Assembly: GCA_022560215.1 (NCBI GenBank)
Contig: JADFTO010000020.1
Span: 1-18,235 of the forward strand
Direction: 5' to 3'
Source of the DNA: Pseudomonadota bacterium
GTDB taxonomy: Bacteria > Pseudomonadota > Alphaproteobacteria > Rhodospirillales > 2-02-FULL-58-16
DNA: 18,235 nt
The notes under the pieces are model-generated. The model worked only from the letters and a program-made list of their open reading frames with translations. It was not told the origin of the DNA and did no database searches. Made by a program: the position numbers and the translations under genes. This document shows, piece after piece, positions 6,765 to 14,268 of the stretch (its first letter is position 1; every line of letters begins with the position of its first letter).

Positions 6765-6793
6765 ATTAAAGTCTTGGCACGCGCCGCCGTCAA
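6765..6793 (-). promoter_or_regulatory. Sigma-70-type promoter of the pseudokinase operon
   Basis: On the minus strand, TTGACG (6793-6788) is separated by exactly 17 bp from TTTAAT (6770-6765), each matching five of six consensus bases. Predicted start is near 6758, about 50 nt before the pseudokinase ATG. The -35 overlaps the purA stop codon, so the pseudokinase pair can be expressed separately from hisZ-purA. The leader contains a CCCGGC/GCCGGG stem (6725-6730/6751-6756) with an inner CCTG/CAGG hairpin. Confidence 0.55.
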
Positions 6794-8082
6794 TCGGCGA
6801 AGGGATCGTGGACCAAGATGGTGTCCTCGCGCTCGGGACTGGTGGAAAGCAGGGCGACGGGGGCGCCGATGAGTTCCTCGATGCGGCGGATATATTTCAC
6901 GGCGGTGGCGGGCAGGTCGGCCCAGGATCGTGCCCCGCGGGTGCTTTCCGTCCATCCCTCCATGGTCTCGTAAATGGGCTCCACGCGGGACTGGCTGACG
7001 GTGGAGGCGGGCAGGTAATCGATGACCTCGCCCTCCAGGCGATAGCCGGTGCATACCTTCAGTTCGCTCATTCCATCCAGCACGTCCGGCTTGGTCAAGG
7101 CGATGCCGTCAATCCCGTTGATCTTCACCGCCTGGCGGACCAGCACCGCGTCGAACCAGCCGCATCGGCGGGGGCGCCCGGTCACGGTGCCGAATTCCCG
7201 GCCTCTCTCGCCGAGGATCTTGCCCACCGCGTCGTCGAGCTCGGTGGGGAACGGTCCGCCGCCGACACGGGTCGTATAGGCCTTGGCGATGCCGAGTACG
7301 TAGTCGATGGCGCCCGGTCCCTGACCCGAGCCCACCGCCGCCTGGCCGGCCACGGCGTTGGATGAGGTGACGAAGGGGTAGGTGCCATGGTCGATGTCCA
7401 GCATGGTCCCCTGGGCGCCTTCGTAGAGGATGCGCTTGCCGTTGCGCCGCGCCTCGTCCAGGGTCCGCCAGACGGCGTCGGCGAAGGGCAGTATCCTGGG
7501 CGCGACGTCGTTCAGTTCGGCCATCAGCCCATCCTTGTCAACCTCGGGCATGTCCATGCCTCGGAGCAGGGCGTTATGGTGGAATAAGAGCGCGTCCACC
7601 TTGTCGATAAGCGCGCCGGTGTCCGCCAGGTCGCCGACGCGTATGGCGCGCCGGGCCACCTTGTCTTCGTAGGCCGGGCCGATGCCGCGCCCGGTGGTGC
7701 CGATCTTGGCGTTGCCGAGCGCCGCCTCGCGGGCCCGGTCCAGGTTGCGGTGAAGGGGCAGGATGAGCGGCGCGTTGTCGGCGATGCGCACGTTTTCCGG
7801 GCCGACTTCCACGCCCTGGGCCTTCACGGTCTCGACTTCTTCCAAAAAGGCCCAGGGGTCGAGCACGACCCCGTTGCCGATGATGGAAAGCTTTCCCTCG
7901 CGCACGACGCCGGAAGGCAGCAGGCTGAGCTTGTAGGTCACTCCGTCGACGACCAGGGTATGCCCGGCGTTGTGGCCCCCCTGGAAGCGGACCACCACGT
8001 CGGCGCGCTCCGACAGCCAATCGACGACCTTACCCTTTCCCTCGTCGCCCCACTGAGAGCCGACGACCACTACATTGGCCAT
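6790..8082 (-). CDS. purA: Adenylosuccinate synthetase
   Basis: The 430-aa product starts MANVVVVGSQWGDEGKGKVVDW, with the family's GTP-binding GDEGKGK loop and the following GGHNAGHT. Also visible are IGTTGRGIGPAYEDK, the QGTMLDIDHGTYPFVTSS segment, TVTGRPRRCGWFD and the ALTKPDVLD nucleotide-binding loop. It joins IMP and aspartate using GTP to make adenylosuccinate, the first committed step to AMP. The start at 8082 is chosen because AAGGAAG lies 5 nt upstream and the family N-terminus begins there; the frame stays open farther upstream, but that part is antisense-like noise over hisZ. It follows hisZ by 10 nt. Confidence 0.97.
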   Translation of the reverse strand: MANVVVVGSQWGDEGKGKVVDWLSERADVVVRFQGGHNAGHTLVVDGVTYKLSLLPSGVVREGKLSIIGNGVVLDPWAFLEEVETVKAQGVEVGPENVRIADNAPLILPLHRNLDRAREAALGNAKIGTTGRGIGPAYEDKVARRAIRVGDLADTGALIDKVDALLFHHNALLRGMDMPEVDKDGLMAELNDVAPRILPFADAVWRTLDEARRNGKRILYEGAQGTMLDIDHGTYPFVTSSNAVAGQAAVGSGQGPGAIDYVLGIAKAYTTRVGGGPFPTELDDAVGKILGERGREFGTVTGRPRRCGWFDAVLVRQAVKINGIDGIALTKPDVLDGMSELKVCTGYRLEGEVIDYLPASTVSQSRVEPIYETMEGWTESTRGARSWADLPATAVKYIRRIEELIGAPVALLSTSPEREDTILVHDPFAD

Positions 8083-8092
8083 GCCGCTTCCT

Positions 8093-9262
8093 TCATTTCT
8101 TCCTTGCCGGCAGTTCCCGCGGTTCGCCCTCGGCCAGGACGTGGGTGCACCCCAGGCGCAGGGCTTCCGCTTCCGGATCGGCGCCTTCCTCCAGACCGGC
8201 GATGGTGACCCAGCCCGCCTCGTGGAGCTCGACTTCCAAATCCTGCCCGGTGCCGGCGGGCAGGTAGACGCGCACTTGCGCCGCCGGGGCGGGCAGGGCG
8301 CGGAGCACCGAATCCATGAAAAGGGTGAAGCCGGTGGCCTGTTCATCGGCGCGATCGCCGGCGAGATACCGGCCGCCGCGGCCGAGCTCGCCGCGAACGC
8401 CGCGGGCGAAGAAGGTGAAGGTGACGCCCGTGTGGTATTCGAAGCCTCTGTTCTCCACCGGATCGACGGTCAGTTTCAGGTCCCCGGCCCCGGCCAGGAC
8501 GCCTTCCACCACGCCGGACAGCACATCGCGTTCGGCGGCGGCCCGTCCCTTCAGGTCGAGCGCGCCCAAGGCCTCGAGGGCGCGCCCGGCCGGTCCGGTA
8601 GCGGCCAGCAGGGCGGACAGGATTTCCGCTCTCTCCTCGCCCAGCCGCCCGGCCAGGGAAGCCACGGAGGCGGCGTCCTTGCGCTCGAGCGCCGTATGCA
8701 GGCGCTCCTCGTCTTCCCTGTCCAGGTCATGCCCGGCGATGACGGCGGGAACGAGGGCGGGAAGGCCGAGGTCAACCGAGAGCCCGGGAACGCCGATCAG
8801 GGAAAGGGCGTTGCTGGCCATGATGATCACCTCGGCGTCGGCCGCCGGCGTGGACGGCCCGATCAGTTCGGCCCCCACCTGGCCGAACTGGCGCTCCGGC
8901 CGGAGCTGGGATCCCTTGACCCTGAGCACCTGGCCGGCATAGCTGAGCCTGAGCGGCCTGGGGGCGTTCGCCAGGCGCGTGGTGGCGATGCGCGCCACCT
9001 GAAGGGTCATGTCGGGCCTGATGGCCATCATGCGCCGGGAGACCGGGTCCATGAGGCGGAAGGATTGACTGGCCATGGCCGCGCCGTTGTCGGCGAGCAG
9101 GCTTTCTTCGAACTCGATGATGGGCGGCTTGACCCGCTGGTAGCCACGGGAGCCGAAGAAGGCCATGAGGCGTTCCGTCGTCTCGGCCTCGAAGTCGGCG
9201 TCGGGCGGCAAAATGTCGCACATGCCCGCAGGCAGCAAGGCCTTGTCGGAAGAATAGCTCAT
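8093..9262 (-). CDS. hisZ: ATP phosphoribosyltransferase regulatory subunit HisZ
   Basis: The 389-aa product is a class II aminoacyl-tRNA synthetase-like protein related to HisRS. KALLPAGMCDILPPDA opens it, FRLMDPVSRRMMAIRPDMTLQVARI is the motif-2-like stretch, and GFEYHTGVTF plus ELGRGGRYL cover the histidine-site region. It lacks the HisRS anticodon-binding domain. HisZ partners with the short form of HisG and is needed for the first step of histidine synthesis and its feedback inhibition. hisG is not in this window. It is co-directional with purA, 10 nt apart, so the two are probably one transcript. Confidence 0.93.
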   Translation of the reverse strand: MSYSSDKALLPAGMCDILPPDADFEAETTERLMAFFGSRGYQRVKPPIIEFEESLLADNGAAMASQSFRLMDPVSRRMMAIRPDMTLQVARIATTRLANAPRPLRLSYAGQVLRVKGSQLRPERQFGQVGAELIGPSTPAADAEVIIMASNALSLIGVPGLSVDLGLPALVPAVIAGHDLDREDEERLHTALERKDAASVASLAGRLGEERAEILSALLAATGPAGRALEALGALDLKGRAAAERDVLSGVVEGVLAGAGDLKLTVDPVENRGFEYHTGVTFTFFARGVRGELGRGGRYLAGDRADEQATGFTLFMDSVLRALPAPAAQVRVYLPAGTGQDLEVELHEAGWVTIAGLEEGADPEAEALRLGCTHVLAEGEPRELPARKK

Positions 9263-9304
9263 CCCAGAGAGTCCATTTCAGGTGGAAAACCCCGGCGCTT
9301 ACTA

Positions 9305-9318
9305 CCCGGAATTCCGGG
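9305..9318. repeat. 14-bp perfect palindrome in the hisZ leader
   Basis: CCCGGAATTCCGGG lies 43-56 bp upstream of the hisZ start, in the 106-bp spacer to the preceding minus-strand gene. It could be an operator or a small hairpin (5-bp stem, AATT loop). It sits between weak promoter-like boxes TTGCCG and TAGTAA with 17-bp spacing on the minus strand. No T-run follows, so it is not an obvious terminator. Confidence 0.35.
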
Positions 9319-9368
9319 ATTCGGCAATCGGAAACCGCTCCCCGCCCCGGCGCAGGACCGCCGACGCC

Positions 9369-9965
9369 TCAGGGCAGGACGAAGGGCTTTCTTTTCACGG
9401 TGCTGCCGACGCTTTCCACCATCACCGGCACCATGGACATGCTCAGGCTGTGTCCGTCCGAACGGATCAGCGGCGCGGTGGTCCAGCCTTGCCACAGGCG
9501 TTCGCCGCTTCGGCGGTCGTCGATGGTGGCATCCAGGCGGTATTGACCCGGCGCGCCGACGTTCGTACCCGGCCTGCCCTGGTTGAACACGCCGCCCCGG
9601 TTGCTGTTGTACAGGTTCAACTGAACCCTCGGCGCCTCCACGCCCCCCTGGTCCCGTCTGTCGGTGAGTTCGATGATCCTGCGCGTCCCCTCGTCCGACC
9701 AGATGCCGGGCGAGCTCCGGGTTTCGAAGGTCAGCACCAGGGCCGCGTCGCTCGACACCGTGAAGCCCCGGGCCCTGAGCTCGCTTTCGAAAAGCGCCTG
9801 CAGGCGCAGGTTCTGGTCGGAGTTGTCGAGGGGGCTGACGGCGAGGGCGGAACCCGCCGTCAAGGGCTTGTAGGCGACGGCGTTGAGCAGCCCGGAACCT
9901 TCGCCCCAGGCGGGCGCGCCGAAGAGGACCAGGACGCTTGCGAGCAAGATGCCGAGACGATTCAC
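9369..9965 (-). CDS. Secreted protein of unknown function
   Basis: The 198-aa product begins with a clear signal peptide (NRLGILLASVLVLFGAPAWG, likely cut before EGSG), so it is exported. The mature part has a beta-rich pattern: SALAVSPLDN, then LQALFESELRARGF, then ALVLTFET, and ends with RLDATIDDRRSGERLWQGW. This looks like small periplasmic or outer-membrane proteins that handle an envelope partner, but I do not recognise the family. GTG at 9965 is preferred because GGAAGG is 9 nt upstream; a TTG at 9971 in the same frame would leave only 3 nt. It lies 186 nt downstream of the ChaN-PDZ gene on the same strand, with its own promoter-like -10 near 10088. Confidence 0.75.
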   Translation of the reverse strand: MNRLGILLASVLVLFGAPAWGEGSGLLNAVAYKPLTAGSALAVSPLDNSDQNLRLQALFESELRARGFTVSSDAALVLTFETRSSPGIWSDEGTRRIIELTDRRDQGGVEAPRVQLNLYNSNRGGVFNQGRPGTNVGAPGQYRLDATIDDRRSGERLWQGWTTAPLIRSDGHSLSMSMVPVMVESVGSTVKRKPFVLP

Positions 9966-9994
9966 GGACAACTACCTTCCGGCCTTTGGATTCC

Positions 9995-10026
9995 GGCCTC
10001 TCGGGGAGCAGGCCCCTCCCCGGGCC
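9995..10026 (-). other. Strong GC-rich hairpin between the ChaN-PDZ gene and the secreted-protein gene
   Basis: CGGGGAG (10002-10008) pairs with CTCCCCG (10016-10022) around a 7-nt loop, and GGCC (9995-9998) pairs with GGCC (10023-10026) outside a 3-nt bulge. It may terminate transcription from the ChaN-PDZ gene or act in the secreted-protein leader. No T-run follows on the minus strand. Confidence 0.4.
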
Positions 10027-10087
10027 CGTCGGTTGAGGATGGTGTGTCTCGGCGCCTCTGTCAACAGAGAGCCCGCTTGGGGCCGGG

Positions 10088-10093
10088 ATTATA
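10088..10093 (-). promoter_or_regulatory. Possible -10 element for the secreted-protein gene
   Basis: A perfect TATAAT reads on the minus strand (10093-10088), preceded by TG, in the 186-nt spacer between the ChaN-PDZ stop and the secreted-protein start. No convincing -35 lies 16-18 bp upstream. The predicted leader would be about 115 nt and would include the strong hairpin at 9995-10026. Confidence 0.35.
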
Positions 10094-10151
10094 CATGCAA
10101 GGCCATGGAACCGGCCTCGCCCCTTGTCCAGCCACGCGGGGCACCCATGCC

Positions 10152-11291
10152 TCAGGGCGGGAACTTGGCGACCATATCCAGGATCTCGGCCCCGCGCCTG
10201 ACCTTGATGGGGAGCCAGGTCCCCGGCGCCTGGCGGCGGATGATGGCGATGAGGTCGCCGGCATTTGCGAGGGGCCGGCCCGCCGCCTCCAGAATCCGGT
10301 CCTCCGCCGCCAGGCCGGCGGATTGGGCGACGCTGCCTTCGACGACCCGTTGGATGCGGAGCCCGTCGATCATGACGCCCAGTCTGGGTCTTGGGGCGGC
10401 AGGCGTGTCCCCGCCGAGTCCGAATACGGCGTCGGCCACCGGGACTCCCTTCGCCAGGTCCGCGCACTCGAGATCCTTGTCCCAAGGCAGCAGCACGGCG
10501 GCCTCAGGGATTCCCAGGTCCGCCAGTTGATGGGGTATGCCGTATCCGTACACCAGGTGCCCGCGCCCCACGACGCCGACGACGAGCGGCTTGCCGCCGC
10601 CCAATCGCACCCCCGCCAGCCTTTCCGCCATGGCCCGGTCCCAGGTGAGCTGCACGGCGACGAAGCGCTTGAACTTGGGATCGTCCCGGTCCGGCGCCTC
10701 GCCCTTGGCGGGTTCGTGATCGGCATAGGCCAGGGCCAGGTAGTCGAGATAGGCTTCGCTCGGCGGAGCGGGGTCGCTCACCCCTTCGCGCGCGTCGTCG
10801 GGCACGGCCTGCCAGCCGTCATTGCGGACGCGCTCGATCAGCGCCCGGTCCACGTTGAGGGCGACCATGGGAATGCGATGGAGGCGGGCGAAATGAAAAA
10901 GCGGCATGTAGAGAGCGGGCTCGAAACGCCATACCTGGCTCCAGCGGGTCGCCTTCAGGAACGCCTTTTCGTCCATATCCCCCCGGGTCCATCGGTCGAG
11001 GTGCGCCTGGACGCTCCTCGGAAACGCCTCGAACCCGAGCACCATGTTGGGATTCCTGCCATGCAGGGCGGATATGGTGTGGAGCTGCCAGCGGTGGTGC
11101 TCGGCGTTGTCGTGGACCTCGCCGAGAAGCACCACGGAGCGGCCGGCCATGCGCCGGATCAGGTCGTCGTCCGCCGGGCGGCGGCCGGTTTCGGGCTCGA
11201 GCCATTGTCCCGCCGCCACGCACGGCTCCTCGGCCATGGCGCCGGCGGGGTAAGCGAAAAGTCCCATCACGAGGTACAGCCATTTTTTCAT
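10152..11291 (-). CDS. ChaN-like (Tiki superfamily) exported protein with C-terminal PDZ domain
   Basis: The 379-aa product begins MKKWLYLVMGLFAYPAGAMA, a signal peptide cut before EEP; no lipobox cysteine is at the right place. The ChaN/haem-binding uptake domain follows. It contains LLGEVHDNAEHH (E58, H60, D61, H65, H66) and GRGHLVYGYGIP (H245), the conserved E-H-H set of the Tiki/EreA/ChaN fold, which can bind haem or act as a metalloprotease. A PDZ domain occupies about 304-375 (PRLGVMIDGLRIQRVVEGS...). ChaN itself is an iron-regulated lipoprotein; the PDZ fusion suggests peptide binding in the periplasm. The frame is open upstream to 11372 but the signal peptide fixes the start. It is divergent from the gamma-glutamyltransferase-like gene. 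Confidence 0.87.
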   Translation of the reverse strand: MKKWLYLVMGLFAYPAGAMAEEPCVAAGQWLEPETGRRPADDDLIRRMAGRSVVLLGEVHDNAEHHRWQLHTISALHGRNPNMVLGFEAFPRSVQAHLDRWTRGDMDEKAFLKATRWSQVWRFEPALYMPLFHFARLHRIPMVALNVDRALIERVRNDGWQAVPDDAREGVSDPAPPSEAYLDYLALAYADHEPAKGEAPDRDDPKFKRFVAVQLTWDRAMAERLAGVRLGGGKPLVVGVVGRGHLVYGYGIPHQLADLGIPEAAVLLPWDKDLECADLAKGVPVADAVFGLGGDTPAAPRPRLGVMIDGLRIQRVVEGSVAQSAGLAAEDRILEAAGRPLANAGDLIAIIRRQAPGTWLPIKVRRGAEILDMVAKFPP

Positions 11292-11401
11292 GCCGATAAA
11301 GGATGCCCCAGAAACCTTGCCGGTGAAAGCGCCATTAGAGCGCTCTCGGGTCCCGGGGCCGGCGCTGCCCATAGCAGCGAATTCGGTTACAGTGGGAGCC
11401 G

Positions 11402-13006
11402 ATGACCCAGGGGTTGGACATGAGAGTCAAGGGCGTCATCGCCGCCGGGCACCCCGAGACCGCCCGCGCCGCGGCCCTGATCCTCGAAGAAGGCGGCAAC
11501 GCCTTCGACGCGGTGGTGGCCGGGGTGTGGACGGCCTGCGTGGCGGAGCCGATTTTTGCCTCCCTCGGCGGGGGCGGTTTTCTCCTCGCCAGGCCGAGGG
11601 ATGCAAGGCCCGTCCTCTACGATTTTTTCGTCCACACGCCGAAGGTCCGGAAACCGGCCGCCGAGTCCGATTTTTATCCCATCCTCGCCGACTTCGGCAG
11701 CGCCCAGCAGGAATTTCACATCGGCATGGGTTCCATCGCCACACCCGGGGCGGTGAAGGGCTTGTTCCAGGCCCACGGTGATCTAGGCACCATGCCCATG
11801 GCCCGGGTCATGGAGCCGGCCATGGCCTTGGCCAAGCGCGGGGTCAGGTTGAACCGCCTGCAGGCATACCTGTTCCAGGTGGTCAGCCCCATCCTGGAAA
11901 GCAGCGAAGCCAGCCGGGCGGTGTTCGGGAGCCCCGAGCATCGCGGACGGCTCCTCAGGGAAGGAGAGATGTTTTCCATCCCCTCCTTCGCCGACACCCT
12001 GGACGGATTGGCCCGGGAAGGTGAAGACCTGTTCTACCGGGGGGAGATCGCCGGCACCATCGTCGAGGACTGCCGGACCGGCGGCGGCACCCTGGAGCCC
12101 GAGGACCTGGAAGGCTATCGGGTGGTCAGGCGCGAGCCTTTGGAACTGGAGTTGGGGGATGGCCGTCTTTTCATCAATCCGCCGCCGTCGACGGGCGGGA
12201 TACTGATCGCGTTTGCCCTGGAGATACTCAAGGATTCAGGCATGGGGACGGCCCGCTTCGGTTCGGCGGCGCATCTGGAAATGCTGGCCCGCGCCATGGC
12301 GCTCACCAACAAGGCGCGTCTGGAAAGCCGCCTCCATGAATCGGCCGAGGACGCGGCGGAGACCCTGTTGCATCCCGGTTTTGTGGAAGCCTACCGCCGC
12401 CGCATCCTGGGCCGGCCGGCGGCGGCGCGCGGCACCACCCACATCGGGGTCATCGACTCGGACGGCAATGCCGCCGGCCTGTCGCTTTCCAACGGCGCGG
12501 GATCGGGCTACATGGTCCCCGGGACCGGCGTGATGATGAACAACATGCTGGGAGAGGAAGACATCAATCCCCACGGCTTCCACGAGTGGCCCGAGGATAC
12601 CCGCATCGGCTCCATGATGGCCCCGGCCCTGATGGCGGGACCCGGTGATACGGCGACGATCCTCGGATCGGGCGGCTCCAACCGGATTCGCACGGCCATC
12701 CTTCAGGTGCTGGTCAATCTCGTGAATTTCGGCATGTCCGTGGATGACGCGGTCTCAGGCTCCAGGATCCACTACGAGGGCGATCTCCTCGACATGGAGG
12801 TGGGATTCGACGACGAGGTGATCGCCGTCCTCGCCGAGACCTTCCCGAACATGAAAATCTGGGACGAGAAAAACCTTTATTTCGGCGGCGTGCATACGGT
12901 CCGCTACGATTCCTCGACCGGTGCCTTCGAAGGAACGGGGGATATTCGCCGGGACGGCGTGTCGGTGACCGTCCAGCGGGGCTGGAAAAGCCTGAACGGA
13001 AACTGA
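11402..13006 (+). CDS. Gamma-glutamyltransferase-family Ntn hydrolase
   Basis: The 534-aa product matches the GGT family: GHPETARAAALILEEGGNAFDAVVAG at the N-terminus, GMGSIATPGAVKG, and the autoprocessing nucleophile Thr345 in RGTTHIGVIDSDGNA. GSGYMVPGTG and the LGSGGSNRI oxyanion/substrate loop (421-429) follow. These enzymes self-cleave at the Thr to give two subunits. The arginine that binds the gamma-glutamyl carboxylate in glutathione-active GGTs (in DFREMAP-type segments) is absent: the equivalent stretch is YDFFVHTPK (73-81). No signal peptide is seen. The substrate is therefore probably not glutathione, and a cytosolic acylase-type role is possible. ATG at 11420 has the better ribosome-binding site (AGGGG, 6 nt) and may be the true start. 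Confidence 0.88.
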   Translation: MTQGLDMRVKGVIAAGHPETARAAALILEEGGNAFDAVVAGVWTACVAEPIFASLGGGGFLLARPRDARPVLYDFFVHTPKVRKPAAESDFYPILADFGSAQQEFHIGMGSIATPGAVKGLFQAHGDLGTMPMARVMEPAMALAKRGVRLNRLQAYLFQVVSPILESSEASRAVFGSPEHRGRLLREGEMFSIPSFADTLDGLAREGEDLFYRGEIAGTIVEDCRTGGGTLEPEDLEGYRVVRREPLELELGDGRLFINPPPSTGGILIAFALEILKDSGMGTARFGSAAHLEMLARAMALTNKARLESRLHESAEDAAETLLHPGFVEAYRRRILGRPAAARGTTHIGVIDSDGNAAGLSLSNGAGSGYMVPGTGVMMNNMLGEEDINPHGFHEWPEDTRIGSMMAPALMAGPGDTATILGSGGSNRIRTAILQVLVNLVNFGMSVDDAVSGSRIHYEGDLLDMEVGFDDEVIAVLAETFPNMKIWDEKNLYFGGVHTVRYDSSTGAFEGTGDIRRDGVSVTVQRGWKSLNGN

Positions 13007-13030
13007 CCGGGACGTCGGCGGAAGTTGACA

Positions 13031-13056
13031 CATCCCCTCGCCATGGAATGGGGATG
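13031..13056. other. Inverted repeat between the GGT-like and Crp-like genes
   Basis: CATCCCC (13031-13037) and GGGGATG (13050-13056) flank a 12-nt centre that contains CCATGG. It lies 25 nt after the GGT-like stop and 55 nt before the Crp-like start. It may be an operator or a weak terminator; no T-run follows. Confidence 0.35.
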
Positions 13057-13111
13057 GCTGTAAAATGCATGCCGTGACCCGGGCGTCAAGCCTCGGGTGG
13101 TGGAGGTGCTC

Positions 13112-13807
13112 GTGCCTGACAGCGCTCCCAAGGCCCTGCACAAGGTCAAGCTTTTTGCCGGTCTTTCGCCCGAGGAATTGGGGAAGATCGAGGTGGTCTG
13201 CAGATACAAGCGGTTTTCCGCCAACGAGCAGATCTTCGACAGGAACAGCAAGGCCAGGGACGTGTTTTTCGTCATCCGCGGCAAGGTTCGCGTGGTCAAC
13301 TACTCCTTGGCGGGCCGGGAAATCACCCTGGACGACATTTCCGAAGGCGAGTACTTCGGGGAATTGGCCGCCCTGGACGGCCAGCCGCGGTCGGCCAGCA
13401 TCATGGCGCTGACCGACTGCCTGATCGTCGCCCTGTCGCCCGTCCAATTCGTTCAGGTCCTTGAAAGACACCCGAAAGTGGCCCTCAGGGCCCTCAGGCG
13501 CCTGTCCCAGATCGTGCGCCGGTCCACCGAACGCATCATGGACTTGAGCACGCTTGGCGCCAACAACCGGGTGCATGCCGACCTCCTGCGCCTGGCGGAA
13601 GCGGGCGACAAAAAAGACAATACGGTGATGATCAGGCCCATCCCCGTGCACGGGGACATCGCCAGCCGCATCGGCACCACCCGGGAGACCGTCGCCCGGG
13701 TCCTCAACGACCTTGCCCGCAGGGGCATCGTGAAACGGACGAAGGACGCCCTGGTCATCAGTGACATGGCGCGCCTGCATGAAATGGTCGAAGACGTCAG
13801 GGGCTGA
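13112..13807 (+). CDS. Crp/Fnr-family transcription regulator, probably cyclic-nucleotide binding
   Basis: The 231-aa product has an N-terminal cyclic-nucleotide-binding domain (about 10-125) and a C-terminal winged helix-turn-helix (IASRIGTTRETVARVLNDLARRGIVKR). The phosphate-binding cassette GEYFGELAALDGQPRSA (79-95) keeps the Gly-Glu and the Arg-Ser pair (R93, S94) that hold cAMP in Crp. No FNR-type N-terminal cysteines are visible. GTG at 13112 is chosen because GGAGG lies 5 nt upstream; a GTG at 13097 in the same frame has no such site. A perfect CRP-like palindrome lies 38 nt after the stop. It could regulate the next small gene or the divK-pleD pair. Ligand and targets are unproven. 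Confidence 0.9.
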   Translation: MPDSAPKALHKVKLFAGLSPEELGKIEVVCRYKRFSANEQIFDRNSKARDVFFVIRGKVRVVNYSLAGREITLDDISEGEYFGELAALDGQPRSASIMALTDCLIVALSPVQFVQVLERHPKVALRALRRLSQIVRRSTERIMDLSTLGANNRVHADLLRLAEAGDKKDNTVMIRPIPVHGDIASRIGTTRETVARVLNDLARRGIVKRTKDALVISDMARLHEMVEDVRG

Positions 13808-13844
13808 CGCGGTTTCAGGCGAACATGCAAAAATAACTCCGCCC

Positions 13845-13862
13845 CTGTGACCGCTGTCACAG
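13845..13862. promoter_or_regulatory. Perfect CRP-like binding palindrome
   Basis: CTGTGACCGCTGTCACAG contains TGTGA, a 6-bp spacer and TCACA, the full CRP consensus, with 7-bp arms. It is centred at 13853.5, between the Crp-like gene and the small-peptide gene. A -10-like GAAAAT at 13883-13888 would put the site at about -41.5, the class II activator position. Occupancy by the neighbouring regulator is inference. Confidence 0.7.
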
Positions 13863-13939
13863 ACAGACCTCCCGGATCTTGAGAAAATGCTCCCCTCGGC
13901 TGCGATTTGCCGCCTACGAAGTGGTAAGGGAGCAATCCG

Positions 13940-14038
13940 ATGACCAATTTGAAAGCCTTCGCTGTGGCCGTTTCCCTGACTCTCCTCACGTTGGCCTTCC
14001 AGGCGCCGTTTGACCCCATTTTGAGCGCGGCGTTCTGA
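13940..14038 (+). CDS. Small hydrophobic peptide, 32 aa
   Basis: ATG at 13940 opens a 33-codon frame ending TGA at 14036-14038. AAGGGAG (13926-13932) is an excellent ribosome-binding site 7 nt upstream. The peptide starts MTNLKAFAVAVSLTLLTLAF, a single hydrophobic helix (about 6-20), and ends with QAPFDPILSAAF. It is either a small membrane protein or the remnant of a signal peptide. Codon use fits the genome. It lies 78 bp after the CRP-like palindrome and may be its target. No similarity to a named family is recognised. The rest of 13808-14268 holds no other supported gene. Confidence 0.55.
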   Translation: MTNLKAFAVAVSLTLLTLAFQAPFDPILSAAF

Positions 14039-14268
14039 TCCCCCTCTGCGTGATCCTCCCTATTCCCTCAAGCACTCGGCGCCGCCCCCGAAGCCGGTTG
14101 GCCGTTTGACACCAATCCACGAATCCTCCATACATATTTTTGGGGGCGCCGCCAAGGTGAGACAAAGGCGCGGGTGTCCGACGAACAATCTTACATAAAG
14201 TGCTGGAAAACGGCTCTTGCCCGGAGCGATTATCCCGGTTGACAAGCGCCTCGGATCGGGAAATCGAG

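Noticed and set aside
8083..8346. N-terminal extension of purA (in-frame open to 8346)
   Set aside because: The extension overlaps hisZ, is Arg/Pro/Ser-rich, and the family start MANVVVVG with a good ribosome-binding site is at 8082.
8075..9586. 503-codon plus-strand frame over hisZ
   Set aside because: Antisense to hisZ with no recognisable domain; a composition artefact.
9282..11405. 707-codon plus-strand frame, the longest open frame in the window
   Set aside because: It runs antisense across two genes with clear signal peptides and domains. Its translation is Pro/Gly/Arg-rich without motifs, typical of GC-rich shadow frames.
13025..13030. TTGACA upstream of the Crp-like gene as a -35 box
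   Set aside because: No -10-like hexamer at 16-18 bp; the nearest TAAAAT is 30 bp away.
14106..14140. TTGACA followed by TACATATT as a divK promoter
   Set aside because: The -35 is perfect but the best -10-like hexamers are at 19-21 bp spacing, so I did not list it as a feature; it remains possible.
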